This document shows positions 1-8,177 of a stretch of DNA of 64,000 nucleotides, one piece after another. Where the stretch lies: positions 248,001-312,000 of the forward strand of contig WGLY01000017.1 of the NCBI GenBank assembly GCA_016125335.1. The letters run 5' to 3'. The notes under the pieces were generated by a model, which was not told where the DNA came from, ran no database searches, and saw only the letters and a list, made by a program, of their open reading frames with translations. The translations under genes were made by a program, and so were the position numbers. Within the stretch, counting starts at the first letter, position 1. The number at the start of each line of letters is the position of its first letter. This DNA comes from Frankiales bacterium. Its GTDB lineage: Bacteria; Actinomycetota; Actinomycetes; S36-B12; CAIYMF01.

Positions 1-2
1 AT

Positions 3-1079
3 CGCGCGAGCGCGCCCGAGCGCGGCCGGCTCAACGCCGACGTGCTCACCCTCCTCGACGGCATGGGCGACCTCACCGTGTCCGGCGCGGCGGGGACCTG
101 GCTCGACCGGCTCGAGGAGGACGACCGGCGCATCGGCGGGCTGGCCGCGCGCAGCGCGCGGGCGAGCGGGCTGGCCTCCGGCCTCGGCGTGCTGCTCTCG
201 GGCGGCGCCGTGGTGGCGATGCTGATCGTGGCGATCCCGGCGGTGCGCAGCGGAGCGCTCCCCGGCGTCGACCTCGCGGTGCTGGCGCTGCTGCCGCTGG
301 CCACCTACGAGGCCGTGGTGTCGATGCCGGTCGCGGCGCTGGCCCTCGGCCGGGTGCGCGGCTCGGCGCAGCGCGTGGTGGAGGTGCTCGACGCCGTCGA
401 CCCCGTGCCGGACCCGGCCGTGCCGGCCGCGCCCCCGGCCGGGGTGGTGGGCGTGCGGCTGCGCGGCGTCGGCGCCGGCTGGCCCTCGGGCGGTGAGGTG
501 CTCACCGGCCTGGACCTCGACGTGCCCGCCGGCGCGCGGGTGGGCATCGTCGGGCCCTCGGGCACCGGCAAGTCGACGCTGCTGGCGGTGCTGGCCGGCT
601 TCCTGCCGTACACCGGCTCGGTGCGGCTCGGCGACGTCGAGCTGCGCGACCTCGCCGGCGCGGACCTGCGCTCGGTCGTGGGCTGGTGCCCGCAGCTGCC
701 GCACGTGTTCGACACCTCGGTGGTGGAGAACGTCCGCCTGGCCCGCCCCGGCGCCCCCGACGAGGACGTGCGCGCCGTGCTCGACGCCGTCGGCCTCGGG
801 CCCTGGCTCGACGCCTCGCCCCACGGGCTCGACACCTCCGTGGGCGAGCACGGCGCCCGGGTGTCGGCGGGGCAGCGCCAGCGCCTCGGTGTGGCCCGCG
901 TACTGCTCGGGGGGCATCCCGTGGTGCTGCTCGACGAGCCCACCGAGCACCTCGACGAGGCGACCGCCGACATCGTGGCCGGCGAGCTGCTCGCCGCGCT
1001 CGAGGGCCGCACGGTGCTGTGGGTCGCCCACCGTCCGCACGGCCTCGACCGGCTCGACCGCATCCACCGCCTCGGCTGA
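3..1079 (+). CDS. cydC: CydC-like thiol reductant ABC exporter, ATPase/permease (5' truncated by window)
   Basis: The reading frame is open from base 3, so the start lies before the window; 358 residues are visible. The first ~120 residues are the end of a membrane domain with hydrophobic stretches. An ABC ATPase domain follows with Walker A GPSGTGKST, a VSAGQRQRLGVAR signature, Walker B VVLLDEPTEHLD and a switch histidine in WVAHRP. A permease-ATPase half transporter with an unusual DEPTEHLD D-loop is typical of CydC, which pairs with CydD to export glutathione, cysteine or other reductants needed for cytochrome bd assembly. The CydD partner would lie upstream, outside the window. Another type I exporter half is possible, because the diagnostic N-terminal membrane domain is not visible. 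Confidence 0.85.
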   Translation, partial: RASAPERGRLNADVLTLLDGMGDLTVSGAAGTWLDRLEEDDRRIGGLAARSARASGLASGLGVLLSGGAVVAMLIVAIPAVRSGALPGVDLAVLALLPLATYEAVVSMPVAALALGRVRGSAQRVVEVLDAVDPVPDPAVPAAPPAGVVGVRLRGVGAGWPSGGEVLTGLDLDVPAGARVGIVGPSGTGKSTLLAVLAGFLPYTGSVRLGDVELRDLAGADLRSVVGWCPQLPHVFDTSVVENVRLARPGAPDEDVRAVLDAVGLGPWLDASPHGLDTSVGEHGARVSAGQRQRLGVARVLLGGHPVVLLDEPTEHLDEATADIVAGELLAALEGRTVLWVAHRPHGLDRLDRIHRLG

Positions 1080-1092
1080 GCACCGGACCGGA

Positions 1093-1371
1093 TCAGAGCG
1101 CGCGAGCCTCGCACAGCGCGACGACCTCGGCGTGGTGATCCGCCCAGCGCGACCACACCCATCGAGCCCAGTCGGCCAGCGCGGCGTCGCGGTCGTCGCC
1201 GGCCGTCTGCGCGAGGACGTCCCCGACCGTCATGCCCGTCAGCACCGACGGGCTCGCGATCGGGTGCCACGTGGTCGGGACGCGCGCCAGCCGCATGTGC
1301 GACTGCTGGACCTGGCGACCGACCGCTCCAGAGTGCCGGACGCGACGACGAGCGGAGGAACCCTCACGCAC
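1093..1371 (-). pseudogene. Possible C-terminal remnant of a DUF5946-type protein
   Basis: A short GTG-started frame on the minus strand. Its last ~45 residues (GMTVGDVLAQ, then WARWVWSRWADHH) resemble the conserved C-terminal end of DUF5946 proteins, where a GDVL-like segment is followed by a Trp-rich helix ending in HH. The N-terminal part of that family, including its Cys/His-containing region, is missing. The frame runs back without a stop only to the end of the neighbouring gene at 1411. I read it as a decayed fragment; it could also be a small gene of unknown function. The family assignment is from memory of the motif and is weak. Confidence 0.35.
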
Positions 1372-1410
1372 GTCGGCATCGACGCGGGTCGCTGCTGAAC
1401 CGCTCGGGTC

Positions 1411-1836
1411 TCACCCGCCCGGCCCGACATTGGGACCGAAGATCTGCAGCTGGCCGCCCGGTGCGGCGATGAACAGACGCCCTTCACGGGTCGACAACTG
1501 CCAATCCTCGTACGGCGTATGCGACAGGGGGACGTGCAGGTGGATGTCGTTGTCGAAGTGGATCGTCAGCTCACCAGACTTGAACATGGTGCATGCGGCG
1601 CCCACCAGCCGAGACAGTGGCAACAGCTCCACGCCCAGACGGGGATCGTCCTCCGGGTCGATCGTGAGCGGCTCCCGTCCAGGGAGGGTGAGAACGTACG
1701 GCGCTGCAATCCGGATCTCGAATCCCTCGAGGAACAGAAGCGTCACGGCCCAGTCGATCTTCACCTGACTGACCTCACTGTGCTGGACCAACCAGTGATC
1801 AGCCCGCTCCTCGATCACCACCGGAAGTCTGGCCAC
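1411..1836 (-). CDS. DUF6188-like hypothetical protein
   Basis: A 141-residue soluble protein with no signal peptide or membrane segment. The pattern of a short strand (VKIDWAVTLLF), a mid-protein segment with ELLPLSRLVG and a C-terminal strand ending in GGQLQIFGP resembles the DUF6188 family, whose function is unknown. The gene is less GC-rich than its flanks and sits in a patch of poorly conserved small genes (1093-2452), which suggests horizontal acquisition. The ATG at 1836 is the natural start. No function is proposed. Confidence 0.7.
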   Translation of the reverse strand: MARLPVVIEERADHWLVQHSEVSQVKIDWAVTLLFLEGFEIRIAAPYVLTLPGREPLTIDPEDDPRLGVELLPLSRLVGAACTMFKSGELTIHFDNDIHLHVPLSHTPYEDWQLSTREGRLFIAAPGGQLQIFGPNVGPGG

Positions 1837-1906
1837 TGCCTCGATCCCCCACTCCCTGGAACGACACCCGTGAAGATGCTGGTCGGCATTCCTGCAGTAC
1901 TGCTGC

Positions 1907-2452
1907 TCAGGTCGATCGGAAGCCGCGCTGGAACCTCCATGCCGGGTAGCCGGCGGTGAGCGCAGCCAGGTGGCCTTCCCAGACCTCGGGCCCGACGGCG
2001 AAGGGCTCGACGAGCGCGATGTCCGAGCCGCTCACGTCGAAGCCCCAGGCGAATCCGGCCAGGGCGTGCACCTCCATCGAGCTGGGCGGGCCGTCGGGCA
2101 CGCAGAGGAAGCTGTGGGCGCGCCAGCTCATGTCGTGCAGCGGCGACCGCGACGGGGCGTCGAAGAGCTGGGGGTTCAGGCCGATCCAGCAGAAGGGGTG
2201 CGGCAGGTCGCCCAGGAAGGCGAGCGGGTCGATCTCGAACTCCATGCCGCCGCTGCGGTTGTCGTCGCTGCGCACCAGCTGGATCCAGCCGAGGACGGCG
2301 TCGTAGCCGTGCGCGGGGTAGTCCACGTCCGCGTGGCACCACGGGAACCCCGCTGACTCCGGCCCCGAACCCACGCGCGCCGGGTCGTCGTTCCGCTCGA
2401 AGGTGACGCTGATCCGGCCCGTGAGGCGTCGCAGGCTGAAGTCGATGTCCAT
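1907..2452 (-). CDS. Conserved hypothetical protein
   Basis: A 181-residue soluble protein with no recognised domain. It is rich in aromatic residues, with segments such as GYDAVLGWIQLVRS, CWIGLNPQLFDAPSR and WRAHSFLCVP. I recall similar unannotated proteins in other actinomycetes but know no function for them. It starts at ATG 2452 and is transcribed in the same direction as the two small genes downstream, with a 70-base gap to the next, so a shared transcript is possible. The long overlapping frames on the other strand are shadows. Confidence 0.7.
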   Translation of the reverse strand: MDIDFSLRRLTGRISVTFERNDDPARVGSGPESAGFPWCHADVDYPAHGYDAVLGWIQLVRSDDNRSGGMEFEIDPLAFLGDLPHPFCWIGLNPQLFDAPSRSPLHDMSWRAHSFLCVPDGPPSSMEVHALAGFAWGFDVSGSDIALVEPFAVGPEVWEGHLAALTAGYPAWRFQRGFRST

Positions 2453-2576
2453 GCCAGCAACCTAGGGCCGAGCCGGCCGGGCCCGCGGGCGCGAATGCCC
2501 TGTCGCGCGGGGTGGGATCGGGCACGGGTCGGTCCCCCTGGCGCAGAGCCCGCTGCATGGTCGCGCCTCGTCGTGG

Positions 2577-4010
2577 CTAGGCGTCGGGGTCGTCCGGCGC
2601 CCGGCCGTCGGCCGAGGTGCCGGCCAGCCCGAACCACGCGACGGCCGCGCCGAGCACGAGCAGGCCGGCGACGACGAGCATCGAGCGCTGGTAGCCCTCG
2701 ACCAGGCCCGGCCCGCCCGAGAGCGCCGCACCCGTGAGTCCGCCGAGCCACGGCACGAACGCGACCGCGACCAGCCCCGCCACGCGGGCCACCGCGTTGT
2801 TGACCCCGGACGCGGCGCCCGACGTCTGCGCCGACACGTGGCCCACGGCCGTGGTGGTCACCGGTGCGACCACGAGGGCGAGGCCCGCGCCGAACACCAC
2901 CACGCCGGGCAGCACGCCGGTCACGTACGACGTCCCCGGCGCGATGGTCGAGAGCAGCAGCACGCCGACGGCGATGACGGCGCCGCCCGCGGTGAGCAGG
3001 AGACGGGCGCCGACGCGTGGCACGAGCCCGCCGACGCGCGAGGAGAACCCCGCGAGCAGGAGCGTGACCGGCAGGCCGGCCAGGCCCGCCTGCCAGGCCG
3101 TGTAGCCCAGCCCCACCTGGAGCACCACCGTGAGCAGCAGGAAGCCCACGGACAGCGCGCCGTAGACGGCCAGCGTCACGAGGTTGGCCACGGTCAGCGC
3201 GCGGACGGCGAAGAGGTCCGTCGGCAGCATGGGCGGTGGATGACGGGTGCGGGTGCGGCGGCGCTCGACGAGGGCGAAGGCCGTCAGCACCCCGGCACCG
3301 GTGAGCACGAGCAGGATCACGAGCAGCGCGTCGAGACGCTCGATCTCGATGAGCGGCCCCACCAGCAGCCCGAGCCCGACGACGGCGAGCACGCCGCCGA
3401 GCACGTCGAGCTGGCCGCGCAGCGGCCCGGGCTCGCGCGTGCCCGGGATGTCGGCGATCCCGCGGCGCGAGAGCACGAGCGCCACCGCCACCACGGGCAC
3501 GTTCACCAGGAACACCCAGCGCCAGCCGGACGACGACGACGCCACGAGCAGGCCGCCCACCACCGGGCCGGCCGCCGTCACCACGGTGGTGAGGCCGGAC
3601 CACGCGCCGATCGCGCGACCCCGGTCGCCGCGCGCGAAGCAGCTGGCGAGGATCGCCAGCGACCCCGGCACGAGCAGCGCGGCGCCGACCCCCTGCACCG
3701 CGCGGGAGGCGATGAGCACGGCGGGCGAGGGCGCGAGGCCGCACGCCACCGACGCGAGCACGAAGAGCACGAGGCCCCACTCGTACACGCGGCGCCGGCC
3801 GAGCAGGTCGCCCAGGCTGCCGCCGACCAGCACGAGCGACCCGAGCGTCAGCAGGTAGCCGTCGACGACCCACTGCGCGGTGGCCAGGCCGCCGCCGAGA
3901 TCGCGGCCGATGGCCGGCAGGGCGACGTTGACGACCGAGGTGTCGAGGAAGGCGGCGCTGCTGCCGACGACGGTCGCCGCCAGGGCCAGGCGCCCCGCCG
4001 GCGTCCCCAT
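2577..4010 (-). CDS. DHA2/EmrB-type MFS drug exporter
   Basis: A 477-residue polytopic membrane protein with about 12-14 hydrophobic segments. It opens with the DHA2 hallmark DTSVVNVALPAI in TM1. The MFS motif A (GGSLGDLLGRRRVY) follows TM2, and motif C-like glycines (GPVVGGLL) lie in TM5. The family exports drugs or other small amphipathic molecules in exchange for protons. ATG at 4010 is chosen because the protein then begins just before TM1; the open frame extends upstream but would add a non-homologous charged tail. No dedicated regulator lies beside it. The C-terminus is a short Asp-rich tail. Confidence 0.9.
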   Translation of the reverse strand: MGTPAGRLALAATVVGSSAAFLDTSVVNVALPAIGRDLGGGLATAQWVVDGYLLTLGSLVLVGGSLGDLLGRRRVYEWGLVLFVLASVACGLAPSPAVLIASRAVQGVGAALLVPGSLAILASCFARGDRGRAIGAWSGLTTVVTAAGPVVGGLLVASSSSGWRWVFLVNVPVVAVALVLSRRGIADIPGTREPGPLRGQLDVLGGVLAVVGLGLLVGPLIEIERLDALLVILLVLTGAGVLTAFALVERRRTRTRHPPPMLPTDLFAVRALTVANLVTLAVYGALSVGFLLLTVVLQVGLGYTAWQAGLAGLPVTLLLAGFSSRVGGLVPRVGARLLLTAGGAVIAVGVLLLSTIAPGTSYVTGVLPGVVVFGAGLALVVAPVTTTAVGHVSAQTSGAASGVNNAVARVAGLVAVAFVPWLGGLTGAALSGGPGLVEGYQRSMLVVAGLLVLGAAVAWFGLAGTSADGRAPDDPDA

Positions 4011-4071
4011 CCGCAGGCCGGTGGTCGCCACCGTGGCGACCCTAGGGCAGGGCGGCTGCGGCCGCCTGCGG

Positions 4072-4248
4072 TCAGCGGGACTGCACGCCGCCCGAGGGCG
4101 GGACGTCGGGCCGCTTCGCACCGCCGGCACCGCCCTCGTGGACGCCGTGCTCGTCCACGCTGCGGGCGCCGGAGTTGCCGTTGCGCCGGGTCCACCACAG
4201 GAGAGCGGCCACCAGCAGGAGGAAGACGACGATCGCCGTGATGAGCAT
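4072..4248 (-). CDS. Small single-pass membrane protein
   Basis: A 58-residue protein. One transmembrane helix fills residues 2-20 (LITAIVVFLLLVAALLWW), followed by two Arg and a hydrophilic Gly/Ser-rich tail of about 35 residues. The topology is N-out, C-in by the positive-inside rule. Start ATG 4248. It lies 61 bases upstream of the MFS exporter on the same strand and may share its transcript. Function unknown. Confidence 0.55.
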   Translation of the reverse strand: MLITAIVVFLLLVAALLWWTRRNGNSGARSVDEHGVHEGGAGGAKRPDVPPSGGVQSR

Positions 4249-4343
4249 GGGGGCTCCCGGGTCCGGGGCGGCGGGTCGCCCGCCGCACGGCACCACGCTA
4301 GCCACGCCAGCCGCTCCCACGCCCGGGATCGCCGCAACGCGCG

Positions 4344-4385
4344 GCGGCCCCGCGACCGACCCGGTGGGGCCGGCCGCGGGGCCGC
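4344..4385 (-). terminator. GC-rich hairpin 3' of the FAD-linked oxidase gene
   Basis: Perfect 11-bp inverted repeat: GCGGCCCCGCG at 4344-4354 and its complement at 4375-4385, with a 20-base loop. It begins 17 bases after the stop of the minus-strand oxidase gene, as expected for a terminator. No U-tract follows, as is common in GC-rich actinomycetes. Confidence 0.5.
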
Positions 4386-4401
4386 GGCGGGGCGGTCGCC
4401 G

Positions 4402-5808
4402 TCAGCGCAGCGCGTGCCCGTGGCGGAACAGGTTCGCCGGGTCGTAGGCCTGCTTCACCGCGAGCAGGCGCTCGCGGGCAGCCGGGGCCCAGGCCCGCTG
4501 CACTCCCTGCGGCGTCGCGTCCGCGCCGCCGAGGAAGTTCACCAGCGTCTCCTCGGTTCCCCAGGCCGACATCGCCGTCGTGATCCCGGAGACCACGGCC
4601 GGCGTGACGTCCTCGAGGCCCGGTGCCAGCACCCCGATCGCGAACAGGCAGTACGCCGCACCGCGCCCGGCCACGGCGTTGGGCACCGCGGCCTGCCGCG
4701 CCAGCGCCCCGCCCATGAGGCGCAGCTCCACCATCGGCACGGGCAGGTCGTGCTGCGGCCCCGCCACTGCGAGCAGCAGGTCCACGGCCTCCTCGGGCAG
4801 CTCGGCCAGCAGCCGGCTGCCCTCGTGCACGGGCATCGGGTCCTTCGGGTCCTGGTGCACCACGTCGGTCCCCGTGGCGGGGATCGGGCCGAGCAGGCTC
4901 ATCACCGGCGCGGCCACCTCGAGCATGGGCGCGAGGACGCGCTCGGCCTCGATCGGGTCGCCGCAGTGCGCGTAGCGCAGGTGCACGGCGAACCGGCCGC
5001 GCAGCGGCTCGGGCACCTCCTCGATCGGGGGGAACCGCATCAGCGCGACGGAGGCCGTGGCCTCGTCGGGCAGCGCGGCCGACCAGGTGCGGAACGCGTG
5101 CAGCACGGCGCGGGCGTCGTCCGCGGCGTAGAACACCGGCCCGCCCCACAGCGTCGCCACGGGGAACAGGTCGACGGTCATGGAGGTGACGACGCCGAAG
5201 TTGCCCTTGCCGCCGCGCACGGCCCAGAACAGGTCGGGCTCGTTGTCGGCGTCGACGTGGCGCACCACGCCGTCGGCGGTGACGATCTGCAGGCTGCGCA
5301 CGTGGTCGGCCGCGAAGCCGTGGCGCCGGGCCAGCAGGCCCATGCCGCCGCCGAGGGTGTAGCCGACGGCGCCGACGCCCGAGCTCGAGCCGACGAGCGG
5401 GGCCAGGCCGTAGGGCGCCGAGCGCTCGAGCACGTCGGACCAGCGGGTGCCGGCGTCGAACGTGGCGGTGCGCTCCTGCGGGTCGACGACGACGGCGCTC
5501 ATCCGCCGCGTGGTCACCAGCACGCCGTCGACGGGGTGCACCGGGCCGTGCCCGGTGGCCTGCGCCGCGACGGACAGCCCGTGCGCCGCGGCCCAGCGGA
5601 CCGTGGCGGCGACGTCCTGGGCGCTGGTGGCGCCCACGACCACGGCGGGCCGGTGCACGACCGCGACGTTGAAGGTGGCGGCCTCCGCGTCGGCCTCGGC
5701 GGTGGTGCCGTCGAGGACCGGCCCGGCGACCTGGTCGCGCAGCGCGTCGAGCGCGTCGGCGGCGACCGGGGCCGGAGATCGGTCCGGCCCGGTGGTGAGG
5801 GTGCTCAT
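4402..5808 (-). CDS. FAD-linked oxidase, berberine-bridge-enzyme family
   Basis: A 468-residue cytoplasmic flavoprotein. The N-terminal PCMH-type FAD-binding domain (about residues 40-215) contains the pyrophosphate-binding segment around GHGPVHPVDG and the Gly-rich GYTLGGGMGLLARRHG. A substrate domain follows, and the C-terminal BBE segment ends in YDPANLFRHGHALR, which shapes the FAD pocket. The canonical Cys for a second covalent FAD bond is not obvious; the His in GHG could bind FAD. Relatives oxidise sugars, alkaloids and secondary metabolites, so the substrate here is unknown. It is divergent from a LysR gene 147 bases away, which probably controls it. Confidence 0.88.
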   Translation of the reverse strand: MSTLTTGPDRSPAPVAADALDALRDQVAGPVLDGTTAEADAEAATFNVAVVHRPAVVVGATSAQDVAATVRWAAAHGLSVAAQATGHGPVHPVDGVLVTTRRMSAVVVDPQERTATFDAGTRWSDVLERSAPYGLAPLVGSSSGVGAVGYTLGGGMGLLARRHGFAADHVRSLQIVTADGVVRHVDADNEPDLFWAVRGGKGNFGVVTSMTVDLFPVATLWGGPVFYAADDARAVLHAFRTWSAALPDEATASVALMRFPPIEEVPEPLRGRFAVHLRYAHCGDPIEAERVLAPMLEVAAPVMSLLGPIPATGTDVVHQDPKDPMPVHEGSRLLAELPEEAVDLLLAVAGPQHDLPVPMVELRLMGGALARQAAVPNAVAGRGAAYCLFAIGVLAPGLEDVTPAVVSGITTAMSAWGTEETLVNFLGGADATPQGVQRAWAPAARERLLAVKQAYDPANLFRHGHALR

Positions 5809-5848
5809 GGCGGTGTGTCTCTCTCTCGTCCGACCGGGGTCGCCGGTC

Positions 5849-5936
5849 CTGCCGCCCCCCGGTGGGGCGGCAGCGAGCAGGCAACACCCCCGGGCCGTGC
5901 GCCGACCAGGTAAATCCGCCTCAGGGTCGTGAGGCG
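5849..5936. promoter_or_regulatory. Divergent regulatory region with hairpin and candidate LysR operator
   Basis: The 147-base region between the oxidase (minus) and lysR (plus) holds two inverted repeats. A perfect 10-bp hairpin, CTGCCGCCCC at 5849-5858 paired with 5864-5873, lies in the oxidase leader. A second repeat, CGCCTCA at 5917-5923 and TGAGGCG at 5930-5936 with a 6-base spacer, lies 20 bases before lysR ATG. Position and symmetry fit a LysR-type site controlling both genes. No binding data can be read from sequence. Confidence 0.5.
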
Positions 5937-5955
5937 TTGGCTAACGTCCCAGGCC

Positions 5956-6939
5956 ATGGAGCTGCGGCTGCTGCGCGCCTACGTGACGGTCGCCGAGGAG
6001 ATGCACTTCGGCCGGGCCGCCGCGCGGCTGTTCATCACCCCGCCGTCGCTCAGCCAGCAGATCAAGGCGCTCGAGCGCTCGCTCGACGTCCGCCTCTTCG
6101 AGCGCGACAGCAAGGGCGTGCGGCTCACCCCGGCGGGCGAGGAGCTGCTCGGCCCGGCCCGCGCCACCCTGGAGCGGGCCGAGGAGCTCGAGCGGCTGGC
6201 CCGGGAGGTGGCCCGGCGCACCGCCGACGCCCCGCTCACCGTCGGGTTCCTGCTGTTCTCCCTCACGGAGGTCTCGCGCTCGCTGCTCGCCGGCTACAGC
6301 CGCCGCCATCCGGAGGTGCCGCTCGAGGTGCGCCAGTACGAGTGGGACGACCCCTCGGCCGGCCTGCTCTCCGGCGCGGTCGACGTCGCCTTCGTCCGGC
6401 CGCCGTTCACCGGCCACGACCGGCTGCGCCACGTGGAGCTCGAGCGCGACCCGCTCCTCGCTCTGCTCGCCGCCGACCACCCGCTGGCGCGCGCCGGCGA
6501 GCCGGTGTCGGCCGGGCGGCTGGTGCAGGAGCGCTTCCTCGAGGTCGAGATCGTCACGGACCCGGTGTTCGCCGCGCAGTGGTACCTGCACGACCTGCGC
6601 ACCTCCACCTCGCCCAAGGCGGTGCTCAGCCGCGCCGGCACGAGCGAGGAGTGGCTGGCCGAGGTGGGCCTCGGCCGCGGGGTGGACGTCGTCCCGCTCT
6701 CGGTGGCGCGCGACTACGTCCGGCCGGGGCTCACCTTCCTGCCGATCCACGACCTCGAGCCCTCGCGGCTGGTTCTCGCGTGGGACCCGGCGCGGGTGAC
6801 CGAGGCCGGCCGGCGCTTCGTGCGCTACGTCCAGCGCCGGCGCGCGTCGCTGGCCCACCACGTCGAGGACGACCTCGCCGCCGTCGGCCTCACCCCCACC
6901 GATGTCACTGGTGGAACGGTCGCCTCCGGGCCGGGGTAG
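5956..6939 (+). CDS. LysR-family transcriptional regulator
   Basis: A 327-residue regulator. The N-terminal winged HTH is textbook: residues 1-60 include EMHFGRAAARLF, TPPSLSQQIKALE and LFERDSKGVRLTPAGEELL. A periplasmic-binding-like effector domain follows (about 85-300). The start is ATG 5956, where the HTH begins. It is divergent from the FAD-linked oxidase, the usual arrangement for a LysR activator and its target. The last 13 residues and the stop codon are encoded by the left arm, loop and first bases of the right arm of a dispersed palindrome (6901-6961), so the extreme C-terminus is repeat-derived and probably not functional. Confidence 0.93.
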   Translation: MELRLLRAYVTVAEEMHFGRAAARLFITPPSLSQQIKALERSLDVRLFERDSKGVRLTPAGEELLGPARATLERAEELERLAREVARRTADAPLTVGFLLFSLTEVSRSLLAGYSRRHPEVPLEVRQYEWDDPSAGLLSGAVDVAFVRPPFTGHDRLRHVELERDPLLALLAADHPLARAGEPVSAGRLVQERFLEVEIVTDPVFAAQWYLHDLRTSTSPKAVLSRAGTSEEWLAEVGLGRGVDVVPLSVARDYVRPGLTFLPIHDLEPSRLVLAWDPARVTEAGRRFVRYVQRRRASLAHHVEDDLAAVGLTPTDVTGGTVASGPG

Positions 6940-6961
6940 CGACCCGTTCACCAGTGACATC
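6901..6961. repeat. Dispersed ~60-bp palindrome, copy 1
   Basis: Arms 6901-6923 and 6939-6961 share 20 of 23 pairs and flank a 15-base GC-rich loop. Each outer arm begins GATGTCACTGGTG. Near-identical palindromes occur at 16067-16127 and 34209-34268. This copy supplies the stop codon of lysR and separates it from the 2-oxoacid dehydrogenase operon, so it could act as a terminator. Confidence 0.85.
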
Positions 6962-7094
6962 GGGCCCGTGCGGTACCGGGTCGGCGGGTGGGATGCCAGG
7001 ATGGCGGGACAGCGCGACGTGGCGCGACCGGCGAGCGGCGACCCCGCGAGCCTCCTGCCGCGACGCCCGACGGCTACCGCCAGGAGGTCCACCC

Positions 7095-8177
7095 ATGACC
7101 GCAGACGGAGGCCCCGAGCTCGTCCAGCTCCTCACCCCCGAGGGCGAGCGGGTCCACCACCCCGACTACGACGTCGAGCTGACGCCGGACCAGCTGCGCG
7201 GGCTCTACCGCGACCTCGTGCTGGTCCGCCGGGTCGACGCCGAGGCCACCGCCCTGCAGCGCCAGGGCGAGCTCGGCCTGTGGGCCCAGTGCGTGGGGCA
7301 GGAGGCCGCGCAGGTCGGCTCCGGCCGCGCCCTCGCCCCCGGCGACTTCGCGTTCCCGACCTACCGCGAGCACGGCGTCGCGTGGTCGCGCGGCGTCCAG
7401 CCGCTCCAGCTGCTCGGGCTGTTCCGCGGCGTCACCAACGGCGGGTGGGACCCGCACGAGCACAACATGGCGCTCTACACGATCGTCATCGGCGACCAGA
7501 CCCTGCACGCGGTCGGCTACGCCATGGGCATGCAGCGCGACGGCGACGACTCCGCGGTGATCTGCTACTTCGGCGACGGCGCCAGCAGCCAGGGCGACGT
7601 CAACGAGGCCTTCGTGTTCTCCGCGGTCTACAACGCGCCGGTCGTGTTCTTCTGCCAGAACAACCAGTGGGCCATCAGCGAGCCGCTCGAGCGGCAGACC
7701 CGCATCCCGCTCTACCGCCGCGCCGACGGCTTCGGCTTCCCCGGCGTCCGGGTCGACGGCAACGACGTGCTCGCGGTGCTCGCGGTCACGCAGGCCGCGC
7801 TCGCCGCCGCGCGCGAGGGCCAGGGCCCCACGCTCATCGAGGCGTTCACCTACCGCATGGGCGCGCACACCACCTCCGACGACCCCACCCGCTACCGCGT
7901 CGCCGCCGACCTCGAGGCCTGGAAGCTCAAGGACCCGATCGAGCGGCTCAAGGTCTACCTCGCGCGCAACGGCTGGGCCGGCCACGAGTGGTTCGCGGAG
8001 ATCGAGGCCGAGGCCGAGGCGCTCGCCGTCGACCTGCGCCGCGGCTGCCGCGAGATGCCCGAGCCGGAGAAGACCTCGATGTTCGACCACGTCTACGCCG
8101 AGCCGCACGCGCTCGTCGACGAGGAGCGCGCGCAGTTCGAGGCCTACCACGCCTCGTTCGTGGGAGGGGGGCACTGA
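7095..8177 (+). CDS. pdhA: 2-oxoacid dehydrogenase E1 component, alpha subunit
   Basis: A 360-residue thiamine-diphosphate-dependent subunit that decarboxylates a 2-oxoacid and passes the acyl group to the E2 lipoyl arm. The ThDP motif runs from GDGASSQGDVNEAF (from about residue 160) to CQNNQWAIS (about 190). The phosphorylation-loop-like YRMGAHTTSDDPTRYR follows. ATG 7095 has a strong AGGAGG seven bases upstream. The gene overlaps the E1 beta start by one base. It resembles the two-subunit pyruvate dehydrogenase type, but actinomycetes often use the one-chain AceE for pyruvate, so a branched-chain 2-oxoacid dehydrogenase role (bkdA) is equally plausible. No E3 gene is in the window. Confidence 0.93.
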   Translation: MTADGGPELVQLLTPEGERVHHPDYDVELTPDQLRGLYRDLVLVRRVDAEATALQRQGELGLWAQCVGQEAAQVGSGRALAPGDFAFPTYREHGVAWSRGVQPLQLLGLFRGVTNGGWDPHEHNMALYTIVIGDQTLHAVGYAMGMQRDGDDSAVICYFGDGASSQGDVNEAFVFSAVYNAPVVFFCQNNQWAISEPLERQTRIPLYRRADGFGFPGVRVDGNDVLAVLAVTQAALAAAREGQGPTLIEAFTYRMGAHTTSDDPTRYRVAADLEAWKLKDPIERLKVYLARNGWAGHEWFAEIEAEAEALAVDLRRGCREMPEPEKTSMFDHVYAEPHALVDEERAQFEAYHASFVGGGH

